Of a stretch of DNA of 8,640 nt, positions 1-5,739 are shown one piece after another. Origin of the DNA: Candidatus Woesearchaeota archaeon (GTDB lineage: Archaea > Nanobdellota > Nanobdellia > Woesearchaeales > UBA583); NCBI GenBank assembly GCA_007117405.1, contig SKGP01000050.1:1-8640 (forward strand). Direction: 5' to 3'. The position numbers were made by a program, and so were the translations under genes. The stretch's first letter is position 1, and each line of letters starts with the position of its first letter. The notes under the pieces were generated by a model that saw only the letters and a list, made by a program, of their open reading frames with translations, ran no database searches and was not told where the DNA came from.

Positions 1-175
1 CATTAGTTATTGCATTTATCTCAATCATATTGCTGCTTGAAATTGTGGTTTCCGCTCCTAGATAACTTGTGGAACTAAAGTTATTAAACCATAAATTAAA
101 TGAAACAACGGCAAACATGCTCACAGATAAAAGTAGTATTGTTGCAATAACTGGAGATATAGCTTTTTTATTCAT
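1..175 (-). CDS. Type IV pilin/archaellin-like protein, N-terminus only (cut by window edge)
   Basis: The ATG at 175-173 opens a frame that runs without a stop to the window edge, giving the first 58 residues; the C-terminus lies outside. It begins MNKKAISPVIATILLLSVSM, an archaeal class III signal peptide: a short Lys-rich segment, a probable prepilin-peptidase (PibD-type) cleavage after Ala5, then a hydrophobic helix to about residue 31 that would pack into the core of a pilus. Residues 32 onward (Asn/Ser/Thr-rich) start the exposed domain. The same ISxVIATILLL segment opens the large pilin at 6377-7732, so the two may share a filament or an assembly machine; that link is inferred. A TATA-like box lies 29 nt before the ATG, so the mRNA is probably leaderless. 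Which pilin subtype it is (adhesion pilus, archaellum or other) cannot be told without the rest. Confidence 0.82.
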   Translation of the reverse strand, partial: MNKKAISPVIATILLLSVSMFAVVSFNLWFNNFSSTSYLGAETTISSSNMIEINAITN

Positions 176-195
176 AAAATAAAATAAAATTTATT

Positions 196-205
196 ATTTA
201 TAAAT
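196..205 (-). promoter_or_regulatory. TATA box for the pilin gene at 1-175
   Basis: On the minus strand this reads ATTTATAAAT. The first T of TTTATAAATA lies 29 nt before the ATG at 175, the spacing expected when archaeal transcription starts at or next to the start codon. This gives the gene its own promoter in the 47-nt gap after the 223-456 gene. Confidence 0.6.
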
Positions 206-222
206 ATTTTTAAATAATACAC

Positions 223-456
223 TTATTCCTTTGAAATATTCATAATTTTAACAAGATATAATGCTAAAAATCCAAAGCCTAAACCAAAGAAAACACCTGG
301 AACAACATGGCCAGTTAAAAATCCAGTACCCATTCCAATCATAAATATTCCCACAAAAACAAGTGCAGAAGGATCATCTTTTTTCTTTTTCTTTTCTGCT
401 TTTATTACTGGCTCTTCTTTTTTCAAATCAGTTTTTTTCTTTTTATTAACAATCAT
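223..456 (-). CDS. Small Lys-rich two-helix membrane protein, unknown function
   Basis: This 77-aa protein is not one I recognise. Residues 1-27 are very basic and charged (runs of Lys at 5-8 and 22-26) and would be a cytoplasmic tail. Residues about 30-48 and 52-72 are two hydrophobic, Gly-rich segments separated by a short turn (GHVVPG), which predicts a helical hairpin in the membrane. The Lys-rich tail could contact nucleic acid or an acidic partner, but nothing in the sequence establishes this. The ATG at 456 is supported by a TATA-like box 33 nt upstream. The gene is transcribed divergently from the other small membrane protein at 560-796 and ends 47 nt before the pilin gene, which has its own promoter. 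Clean membrane topology and a promoter argue for a real gene. Confidence 0.65.
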   Translation of the reverse strand: MIVNKKKKTDLKKEEPVIKAEKKKKKDDPSALVFVGIFMIGMGTGFLTGHVVPGVFFGLGFGFLALYLVKIMNISKE

Positions 457-480
457 AATACTTTTATCATAAAGTTATGA

Positions 481-489
481 ATATATAAA
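481..489 (-). promoter_or_regulatory. TATA box for the 223-456 gene
   Basis: The minus strand reads TTTATATAT, starting 33 nt before the ATG at 456. It lies in the 103-nt divergent gap, back to back with the box at 531-539 that serves the opposite strand. Confidence 0.5.
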
Positions 490-530
490 CTTATTTATTG
501 TTTATAACTACCAACATAAAACACTATATA

Positions 531-539
531 TTTATAAAT
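531..539 (+). promoter_or_regulatory. TATA box that fixes the start of the 560-796 gene
   Basis: TTTATAAAT begins 29 nt before the ATG at 560, matching the spacing seen at the pilin and TrmI genes. It overlaps the TTG at 539-541, so a start there would lie inside the promoter; the ATG at 560 is therefore preferred. Confidence 0.6.
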
Positions 540-559
540 TGACAATTTATTTTATATTT

Positions 560-796
560 ATGTACAAAGTTGGGAAGTACCAATACAAATCAAAAAAACA
601 TTATGAAATGTTATTAATTGTTGCAGGTTCAATATTTCTAATATCTATATTTAATTTAGTTGCACTTCAAAATTATATGCCAGAATGGCTCTATTTAACA
701 ACTGTTGGAGTGAGTATAATTATGTCTGTTCATTTGTTCTTTAGATATGCTAAATCTAAAAATTGGATAAAAGAGTACATGTTTAATGAATATTAA
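560..796 (+). CDS. Small two-helix membrane protein, unknown function
   Basis: This is a 78-aa protein from the ATG at 560. The frame is open upstream to a TTG at 539, but the TATA box at 531-539 overlaps that TTG and sits 29 nt before the ATG, so the shorter form is preferred. A basic N-terminus (KYQYKSKKH) precedes a hydrophobic helix at about residues 17-37; a short loop containing NYMPEW leads to a second helix at about 46-66; the tail is charged (RYAKSKNWIKEY). The charge pattern suggests both ends are cytoplasmic. I recognise no family. The gene ends two bases before the stop of the oppositely oriented 799-1539 gene, so the two transcripts must overlap at their 3' ends. No obvious functional link to the neighbours is visible. 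Confidence 0.6.
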   Translation: MYKVGKYQYKSKKHYEMLLIVAGSIFLISIFNLVALQNYMPEWLYLTTVGVSIIMSVHLFFRYAKSKNWIKEYMFNEY

Positions 797-798
797 AA

Positions 799-1539
799 TC
801 ATTTCCACATCTCAAATCTAATTAAATAAGTTTCAGTTGATTCAACAAAGTCAGAACTAATTCTTGAAAAGTTCATCCTAGGTATTTTTGTTTCAAAATC
901 AATATAATTCTCTAAATTTTCAAAACCTTCTCCAGTTATCAAATTTATCCTTATACTTTCATTTGAACCATCTTCAAATTCAAAAACATAATCTTGAAAA
1001 ACATAAATTTTTATTTTTATTTCATGCATACCAACAATAGCATTTTCATCTAAAATTTCTCTTAATACATTAGTTTGATTTGCAATAATTACTTCATTTT
1101 CATTATCAAACAGAGTTAAAATATAATTCCTAAGCCTAAACTCCCTCGAACTATCATATTTTGAAAAAATATTTTCGATAGTATGCCTTGCCAAGTTCTC
1201 TGCTATCTCGGAACTATTTCTAATGTGTAATCCAATTATCTCCTGAGCAATTGTATTTTCTCTATTTTGAAAATGTCCAGATAAAGTTAAGTTAATAGAA
1301 AAATCATCAAGATTATCAGTTATCTTCATAGCTCTCATTGTTTCAAGCACATCTGTTGCAATTATTTTAAATTTAGTTTCTTCAACTATTCTCTCAGAAT
1401 TACCAATAATAATCTCCCTATTTTCACCATATTTATTTTTATCAGAAAAAAATGTAGGAATTTGAATTAAAATTGTTATAAATATTGCTATTATCAAAAC
1501 CTCAATTAAAAATACTTTCCAATTGATTTTTTTAACCAT
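799..1539 (-). CDS. Membrane-anchored exported protein with pseudopilin-like N-terminus
   Basis: This 246-aa protein has a basic N-terminus and a single hydrophobic helix at residues about 9-29; the remainder, about 215 residues, is hydrophilic and mixed alpha/beta-like. The helix starts VFLIEVLIIAIF, which resembles the processed start of type IV (pseudo)pilins (FTLIELLIV): counting from Val9, Glu13 falls at position +5. The residue before it is Lys8, not the usual Gly or Ala, so processing by a prepilin peptidase is uncertain and a plain N-in signal anchor is an alternative. Five N-glycosylation sequons (NLT, NSS, NQT, NES, NFS) in the soluble part fit an extracellular location; there are no cysteines. 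The gene begins 12 nt after the aRF1 stop with no room for a promoter, so it is probably co-transcribed with aRF1. It ends in TGA. I recognise no family for the soluble domain. Confidence 0.72.
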   Translation of the reverse strand: MVKKINWKVFLIEVLIIAIFITILIQIPTFFSDKNKYGENREIIIGNSERIVEETKFKIIATDVLETMRAMKITDNLDDFSINLTLSGHFQNRENTIAQEIIGLHIRNSSEIAENLARHTIENIFSKYDSSREFRLRNYILTLFDNENEVIIANQTNVLREILDENAIVGMHEIKIKIYVFQDYVFEFEDGSNESIRINLITGEGFENLENYIDFETKIPRMNFSRISSDFVESTETYLIRFEMWK

Positions 1540-1551
1540 TTTTATTTTTAA

Positions 1552-2655
1552 TTAATTATGTATTGGATATCTAAGTATTCCACCAATCCCACTTATTGCC
1601 ATAAATTGAACCCCTTCTGGAGTTCTATCAGTTACGAGATGTATTACTGCTCCTGAATTTTCTTGAAGTTGAGACAATTCTTCCAATTGCTCTTCAGTTA
1701 CTGCACCATCTATTATAACTAGTTTGTCAACTGCCCCCATTTCAAGGGCTGTCTTTGTGTTATTATAACCATATGCAACCATATTTGGATTTTTTCCCAA
1801 TGTTTCAAGAACTTCCTGAAGAATTCTTCTTTCAGTCATAACTTCATCATTTGCCAATACATCTGCTGATTTGTCAAAAAGTTCCTTAAGTCCATAAGGT
1901 GTTGTATAAGTTATATCTTTTACTGCAATTATTTTTTTCTTAATATCTTCATTAATATAACTTCCATCAACAAAATTCTGCTTAGTTGTTCCAGGCCCAC
2001 CTACTATTATGCCTTTAAGTTCTTTCATAAATGTAAATTCTGAAATCATCACATCAGCAACTCTCTTGTAAAATTCAATTGCAGCGCCCTCTCTTATTCT
2101 CTCAAATCTTTGTGCTGACTGTCCTCCAGCTTTAAATTTACCTGGAACATTAGATTGCATGTTCCTTATTACTCTTATATTAGAACCAATTAGAAGACCA
2201 ATTGTTGCTTCTCCTTTATCCATTGCCACAAGTGCATAAGTTGCTTCATTTGTACTCATATCTTCAAGAGGAGCTGTTATGAATCTTTGTTCACATCGGT
2301 ATAGCTTTAATGGTACTGGTTCTGGTGGTTCAATCCAAAAAACTTGAACATTATCAACATTATCTTTTTCAGAGATATTTCCAGAAAATATTGCAATACC
2401 ATTTTTTGGAGTATCTTCTATTGTCTTCAATGTTCTAATCATCCTTTCAAGGGCATTGATTACAGATTTTGATGTATTCTTATCTTTAATATTTGTTGCA
2501 GTTCCCTGTTCATCCTGAAGAGTATTAATTAGCTTTCCCAGATCATTTCCAGGAGGAAGATAAACAGATATTAACTCTGTATGTCTCCCCCTATACTCTT
2601 TCAATTGCTTAATTAACTTTTTTAATTTTAATCTCTCTGTCAGATTAATAGCCAT
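1552..2655 (-). CDS. prf1: Peptide chain release factor aRF1
   Basis: aRF1 reads all three stop codons in the ribosomal A site and triggers peptide release; with its partner Pelota-like fold relatives it belongs to the eRF1 superfamily. At 367 aa it matches the short archaeal form lacking the C-terminal minidomain insertion. Domain 1 (about 1-130) holds the stop-codon motifs: GTATNIKD at 51-58, where NIKS is usual, and YxCxxxF as Y119, C121 and F125. Domain 2 (about 131-260) carries the catalytic GGQ at 177-179 in GKFKAGGQSAQRF, which positions water in the peptidyl-transferase centre. Domain 3 (about 261-367) has the ALEMGAVD segment and ends with GIGGILRY, as in other archaeal copies. A TATA box 30 nt before the ATG suggests a leaderless mRNA. 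The downstream membrane-protein gene is probably in the same operon. The NIKS-to-NIKD change is the one odd feature. Confidence 0.96.
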   Translation of the reverse strand: MAINLTERLKLKKLIKQLKEYRGRHTELISVYLPPGNDLGKLINTLQDEQGTATNIKDKNTSKSVINALERMIRTLKTIEDTPKNGIAIFSGNISEKDNVDNVQVFWIEPPEPVPLKLYRCEQRFITAPLEDMSTNEATYALVAMDKGEATIGLLIGSNIRVIRNMQSNVPGKFKAGGQSAQRFERIREGAAIEFYKRVADVMISEFTFMKELKGIIVGGPGTTKQNFVDGSYINEDIKKKIIAVKDITYTTPYGLKELFDKSADVLANDEVMTERRILQEVLETLGKNPNMVAYGYNNTKTALEMGAVDKLVIIDGAVTEEQLEELSQLQENSGAVIHLVTDRTPEGVQFMAISGIGGILRYPIHN

Positions 2656-2676
2656 AATTAATAATAATTTGCTCCC

Positions 2677-2685
2677 ATTTATAAA
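2677..2685 (-). promoter_or_regulatory. TATA box for aRF1 and the downstream membrane-protein gene
   Basis: The minus strand reads TTTATAAAT, starting 30 nt before the ATG at 2655, which places the transcript start at or close to the start codon. No Shine-Dalgarno-like sequence is needed to explain the start. Confidence 0.62.
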
Positions 2686-2700
2686 GTTAAAGAATAACTA

Positions 2701-2724
2701 TAAAAAAATCTTAAAAAAATAAAA
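2701..2724 (-). terminator. Probable U-tract terminator of the 131-aa gene
   Basis: Immediately after the TAA of the 2727-3122 gene the minus strand carries two T7 tracts (complements of 2713-2719 and 2702-2708) plus a T4 tract. Archaeal RNA polymerase commonly terminates on such U-rich runs without a hairpin, and none is seen here. The aRF1 promoter follows directly. Confidence 0.5.
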
Positions 2725-2726
2725 GT

Positions 2727-3122
2727 TTATCTATTCGCAAATGATACATATACACTTTTATAGTGGTCGTACATATCCTGAACAAATTTCTTGCCTGCAA
2801 TTGCATCTTTAACTGATATTTTTTCATCAATTTTTTCCCCAGATATTATCTGGTCTAATGTAACATTTACTCTCTGCCAATCTGAAGCTAAAGCAATTGC
2901 ATCTTTTTGTATAGATGAGTAGTTTGTACAAGAAAATGTTGAGTAAATACTCCCTGAAAGGTTAATTTGAGAAGGATTGTGAATTCCAAATAATCTATCT
3001 ACCTTATTACTCCCATTTCTTTTAGAGAATAATGAATTTGATTCATCCAAGGATTCCAACCAATCATTATACTTACTAACCATTTCATCAAATTTTATGC
3101 CATAATCAACTCTTCGGTTCAT
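2727..3122 (-). CDS. Unrecognised 131-aa soluble protein
   Basis: I do not recognise this protein. It has no signal peptide or membrane helix and is predicted to be cytoplasmic and largely helical in its first 40 residues (KFDEMVSKYNDWLESLDES) and last 50 (DQIISGEKIDEK, then AIAGKKFVQDMYDHYKS). The central part (about 40-85) is Ser/Asn-rich and looks more loop- or strand-like. There is one cysteine (Cys65). The gene has its own TATA-like box 31 nt upstream in the 49-nt gap after TrmI and U-tracts just past its stop, so it looks like a single-gene transcription unit. Those signals and the unbroken frame support it being real. Neighbouring translation and tRNA-modification genes are not enough to assign a role. 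Confidence 0.65.
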   Translation of the reverse strand: MNRRVDYGIKFDEMVSKYNDWLESLDESNSLFSKRNGSNKVDRLFGIHNPSQINLSGSIYSTFSCTNYSSIQKDAIALASDWQRVNVTLDQIISGEKIDEKISVKDAIAGKKFVQDMYDHYKSVYVSFANR

Positions 3123-3143
3123 ATATAATAGATAAAAATAAAA

Positions 3144-3153
3144 ATATTATAAA
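3144..3153 (-). promoter_or_regulatory. TATA box for the 131-aa gene
   Basis: The minus strand reads TTTATAATAT, starting 31 nt before the ATG at 3122. The surrounding T-rich minus strand (3131-3158) may also serve as the terminator of TrmI, so termination and initiation signals overlap in this 49-nt gap. Confidence 0.5.
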
Positions 3154-3171
3154 TTTTTCTTTTCTAAGATT

Positions 3172-3912
3172 TCAGGAAACTTTTCGTATAAACACTAGAA
3201 ATGCTGTATGGTCTGTCTCTTTTTTATGTTCTGGCCTTGAAACTCTTCCTTTGACTTTCCAATTCCTAAGAATTACTTCAGATACTTCCTCAAAATAGTA
3301 TTTATTTGAATCGTCACAAACAAGTTTTGAAATCTCCATAATTTGACCTATTGATGGAATGTAACAAACAATAAATCCTCCTTTTTTAAGGCATTTTAAG
3401 TTTTTTTCTAATACAATTGCAGGGTCAGGCATGTCAAGAAAGACAATATCTGCTTGTTCCGAGATATTTTCAATATTTTCTGATAAATCCCCATTTATAA
3501 GGTCAACATTGTCTATTTCAAATAATTCTAAATTTTTTCTAATTATTTTGCAGTGGTCTTCTTTTATTTCATAACATAGAACTTTGCTACAAATACCTGA
3601 AAAGAAAAGTGTTGCAGCTCCACTGCCACCTCCTGCCTCTATTAGCATAGTTTTTTTATTCATACCAGTTCTTGCAGCAATATATCCAAGATCTTTTGGA
3701 TTGATAATCTGTGGCCCTCTTTTGATTTTTTGTCTTTTATCATATATATTTGCATCAAAAACAAAAAATTCACCTTTATTGTTCGAAACTATGATATTTT
3801 CACCTGAAATTATATCTTCTGCCTTCAAAAAACCTTCTTTACAATGATAATCGCCACTGCCTTCTTTGTAATAATAGTATATACCTGTTTTTTTGCTTAT
3901 AAGTATCTTCAT
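3172..3912 (-). CDS. trmI: tRNA (adenine-N1)-methyltransferase TrmI (m1A57/m1A58)
   Basis: TrmI transfers a methyl group from S-adenosylmethionine to N1 of adenine in the T-loop of tRNA: A58, and in archaea also A57 as the precursor of 1-methylinosine. At 246 aa it has the usual length. The N-terminal small beta domain (about 1-60) leads into the family signature RGPQIINPKDLGYI at 65-78. The Rossmann methyltransferase domain follows: SAM-binding motif I EAGGGSGAAT (92-101), acidic E115 for the ribose, and motif IV as DMPDP (160-164), the hallmark of this family. The C-terminus has SRPEHKKETDHTAFLVF (225-241), matching the conserved RP...HT segment. Motif I usually reads GTGSG; here it is GGGSG. 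A TATA box 29 nt before the ATG predicts a leaderless mRNA. It diverges from the S-layer gene and ends in TGA. Confidence 0.93.
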   Translation of the reverse strand: MKILISKKTGIYYYYKEGSGDYHCKEGFLKAEDIISGENIIVSNNKGEFFVFDANIYDKRQKIKRGPQIINPKDLGYIAARTGMNKKTMLIEAGGGSGAATLFFSGICSKVLCYEIKEDHCKIIRKNLELFEIDNVDLINGDLSENIENISEQADIVFLDMPDPAIVLEKNLKCLKKGGFIVCYIPSIGQIMEISKLVCDDSNKYYFEEVSEVILRNWKVKGRVSRPEHKKETDHTAFLVFIRKVS

Positions 3913-3931
3913 AGAACTAATAATATAGAAA

Positions 3932-3941
3932 TATTTTTAAA
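3932..3941 (-). promoter_or_regulatory. TATA box for trmI
   Basis: The minus strand reads TTTAAAAATA, beginning 29 nt before the ATG at 3912. It is the leftward half of a 127-nt divergent promoter region shared with the S-layer gene. Confidence 0.6.
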
Positions 3942-3992
3942 CCATACCTATAAATAAAGAAAAAAGTACCTACCGGAGGATGACAACTTATT

Positions 3993-4009
3993 CGAAAGAT
4001 TTATAAATA
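3993..4009 (+). promoter_or_regulatory. Strong BRE/TATA promoter for the putative S-layer gene
   Basis: A purine-rich BRE-like element (CGAAAGA, 3993-3999) directly precedes TTTATAAATA (4000-4009), the best match to the archaeal promoter consensus in the window. Transcription should start near 4027-4031, giving a leader of about ten bases before the ATG at 4040, unlike the leaderless pattern of most neighbours. A GC-richer stretch (TACCGGAGGATGACAAC, 3971-3987) lies just upstream and could bind a regulator. Confidence 0.65.
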
Positions 4010-4039
4010 ATAAAGAACTTTTATAATTACCACTAAAAA

Positions 4040-5602
4040 ATGAATAGAGAGATGGTTATTAAAATGAAAAAATCAATCAACATTCTAGCAATGCTTCTTT
4101 TGGCATTCGTAGCAATGATGGGAACTGTATTTGCAGACCCTATTGAAGTTACTAATGTTCAAATTCAAGAAGTTGGAGGCAATTATATAGTAATTGTTTC
4201 ATTAGAGAATGCAGATACTCAAACTGGTGTTTACACTGAATTGAGATTTACTGTTGAAGAGCTTGGTACTACAAAAAACCTTGGTGTTGTAAAAGTTGAC
4301 ACAAATGAAACTGTTGTTTTAACATACAACTTAGCAGAAGTTACTGACTCATACGACCTACTTAAAAAAGGAAATGCTTACCAGTTGACTGTTTCAACTG
4401 ATTCAGATTCAATGACTCAATCATTCTTCTTCGGAAGCGAAAAGAAAACAGATGGTCTTGGACTTATCATTGAAAATGTAAGAGTTAACGGTGAAGAAGT
4501 TACAAATAACGAATTCCTTCAGGTTATGAATGGTCAGCATCTAGATGTTAGCCTTAGATTTACTGCTTTGGAAAGATTTGACAATGCAAGATTTATGGTT
4601 TTCATTGAAGGATACGAACACTCACCTTTGGTTGGTACAACTGAAGTTTTCTCAGTAAGAGAAGGTGTTGCATATGTTAAGACTGTTAAAGTAGCTTTAC
4701 CTGCAGACATGAGAGCAGAACAGAATTACAAATTAAGAATTGCTGGTGCTAACGATCTTTCAGGAATTACATACAAAGACTTTACACTTTTTGTTGATAC
4801 ACAAAGACACAGAGTTGACATTTTAGATTTAGTAATGACTCCAAGTTCAGGTGTTGAACCAGGACAGAATCTTATTGCTAATGTTAGAATGAGAAACATG
4901 GGTCAAATGTCACAGGATTCAGTTAAAGTTGTTGTAGAAGTACCTTCCTTAGGAATTTCAGAATCTAGTTACTTAAGCAACTTAAACCCTAGAAATGCTG
5001 TAACATCAGATGATATGCTATTATTTGTACCTCAAAGTGCAAAAGCAGGACAACATGAAGTTACTGTAAGACTAGTATACAATAATGGATACACACAATC
5101 AGTTGATTCATTCGTATTGAATGTACTATCTCCAAAAACTGTTTCAGAACAAAAATTAATTGTTAGCTTTAACGACAATGTTAACCTTAAAGGAAACACA
5201 GCAAATACTTTTGAAGTAGTTGTTGCAAACCCTAATCAGCAAAGCAAACCAATTTCAATTACTGCACTTGATAATACTTGGGCAACTGTTGAAGTTAGTC
5301 CATCACTTGCAATGGTTCAAGGAGGAGCTTCTGAAACATTTAGAGTAACTGTAACTCCAAGAAGTTCAATCGAAGGTGAAAGAACTCTTACTCTTCTTGT
5401 AAAAGAAGGAGGATTGACAGTTAGCGAGATTAAAGTTAATTCATATGTTGAACCTAGTGAGAGTATCAATTGGTTAAATGTTGCTCTTGTAGTGCTACTT
5501 ATAATCGCAATTATCATCTTGCTTGCTTTGGTTATTACTATTGCAAGAAGAAGAAATGATGAAGGTGGCAGAGAAGTTTCAACTACAGAGGAGTATTATT
5601 AA
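4040..5602 (+). CDS. Putative S-layer / major cell-surface protein, C-terminally anchored
   Basis: This 520-aa exported protein has an N-terminal signal peptide (basic residues 1-11, hydrophobic core about 13-30, predicted cleavage FA/DP after Ala32). The ectodomain has several beta-sandwich-like modules: about 33-135, 138-255, 258-363 (CARDB-like, adhesion-associated Ig fold) and 368-470 (resembling NEW3/Ig-like repeats with SPSLAMVQGGASETFRVTV). A single C-terminal helix at about 479-501 is followed by RRRNDEGG and a 20-residue acidic cytoplasmic tail ending EEYY. It contains no cysteine. This layout matches proteins annotated as putative S-layer proteins in small-genome archaea; the role is inferred from architecture. 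Three in-frame ATGs (4040, 4052, 4064) are possible starts; the first is about ten bases past the expected transcript start, and MKKSIN at 4064 is the main alternative. Codons are richer in G+C than in neighbours and the promoter is strong, consistent with high expression. Confidence 0.8.
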   Translation: MNREMVIKMKKSINILAMLLLAFVAMMGTVFADPIEVTNVQIQEVGGNYIVIVSLENADTQTGVYTELRFTVEELGTTKNLGVVKVDTNETVVLTYNLAEVTDSYDLLKKGNAYQLTVSTDSDSMTQSFFFGSEKKTDGLGLIIENVRVNGEEVTNNEFLQVMNGQHLDVSLRFTALERFDNARFMVFIEGYEHSPLVGTTEVFSVREGVAYVKTVKVALPADMRAEQNYKLRIAGANDLSGITYKDFTLFVDTQRHRVDILDLVMTPSSGVEPGQNLIANVRMRNMGQMSQDSVKVVVEVPSLGISESSYLSNLNPRNAVTSDDMLLFVPQSAKAGQHEVTVRLVYNNGYTQSVDSFVLNVLSPKTVSEQKLIVSFNDNVNLKGNTANTFEVVVANPNQQSKPISITALDNTWATVEVSPSLAMVQGGASETFRVTVTPRSSIEGERTLTLLVKEGGLTVSEIKVNSYVEPSESINWLNVALVVLLIIAIIILLALVITIARRRNDEGGREVSTTEEYY

Positions 5603-5739
5603 ATCTCTCTTCTTTTAATTAACTCAGATTAATTATTATTTAATTATCTGTTATTATAATCAGTTTTTAAAACTGTAATTTAACTTATTTTTGTTTTTAA
5701 TATTACACATATAGAGATTATACTCTAATTTAATAAAAA
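5603..5739 (+). terminator. Intergenic region with probable S-layer gene terminator
   Basis: This is the longest gene-free stretch (137 nt). A pyrimidine-rich run (TCTCTCTTCTTTT, about 5604-5616) follows the S-layer stop. Further on, CAGTTTT and AAAACTG (5661-5675) form a short inverted repeat, followed by T-rich sequence TTATTTTTGTTTTTAAT (5685-5701). Either could end the strong upstream transcript. I see no RNA gene or open frame here. The distal end holds the weak promoter of the next gene. Confidence 0.45.
5709..5716 (+). promoter_or_regulatory. Weak TATA-like element before the 5740-6351 gene
   Basis: ATATAGAG starts 31 nt before the ATG at 5740, in the right place but a poor match to the TTTAWAAATA pattern seen elsewhere. 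If functional it implies low expression; otherwise the gene may depend on read-through from the S-layer gene. Confidence 0.3.

Noticed and set aside
3584..3847. 87-aa open frame on the plus strand inside trmI
   Set aside because: It is antisense to a gene with clear TrmI motifs across the same bases, has no promoter-like box at the right spacing, and its Pro/Ile-rich translation looks like a shadow.
3979..4005. Eight-codon upstream frame beginning at GGAGGATG before the S-layer gene
   Set aside because: It lies upstream of and across the TATA box, so it should not be transcribed from that promoter; the purines overlap the ATG and cannot act as a ribosome site for it.
5317..5517. 66-aa minus-strand frame inside the S-layer gene
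   Set aside because: It is antisense to a well-supported surface protein, covering its last beta module and part of its membrane helix; no independent signals.
5661..5675. Inverted repeat as a regulatory RNA or operator
   Set aside because: It is only a 6-7 bp A+T-rich palindrome with almost no loop, and the position before a T-rich run fits a terminator better.
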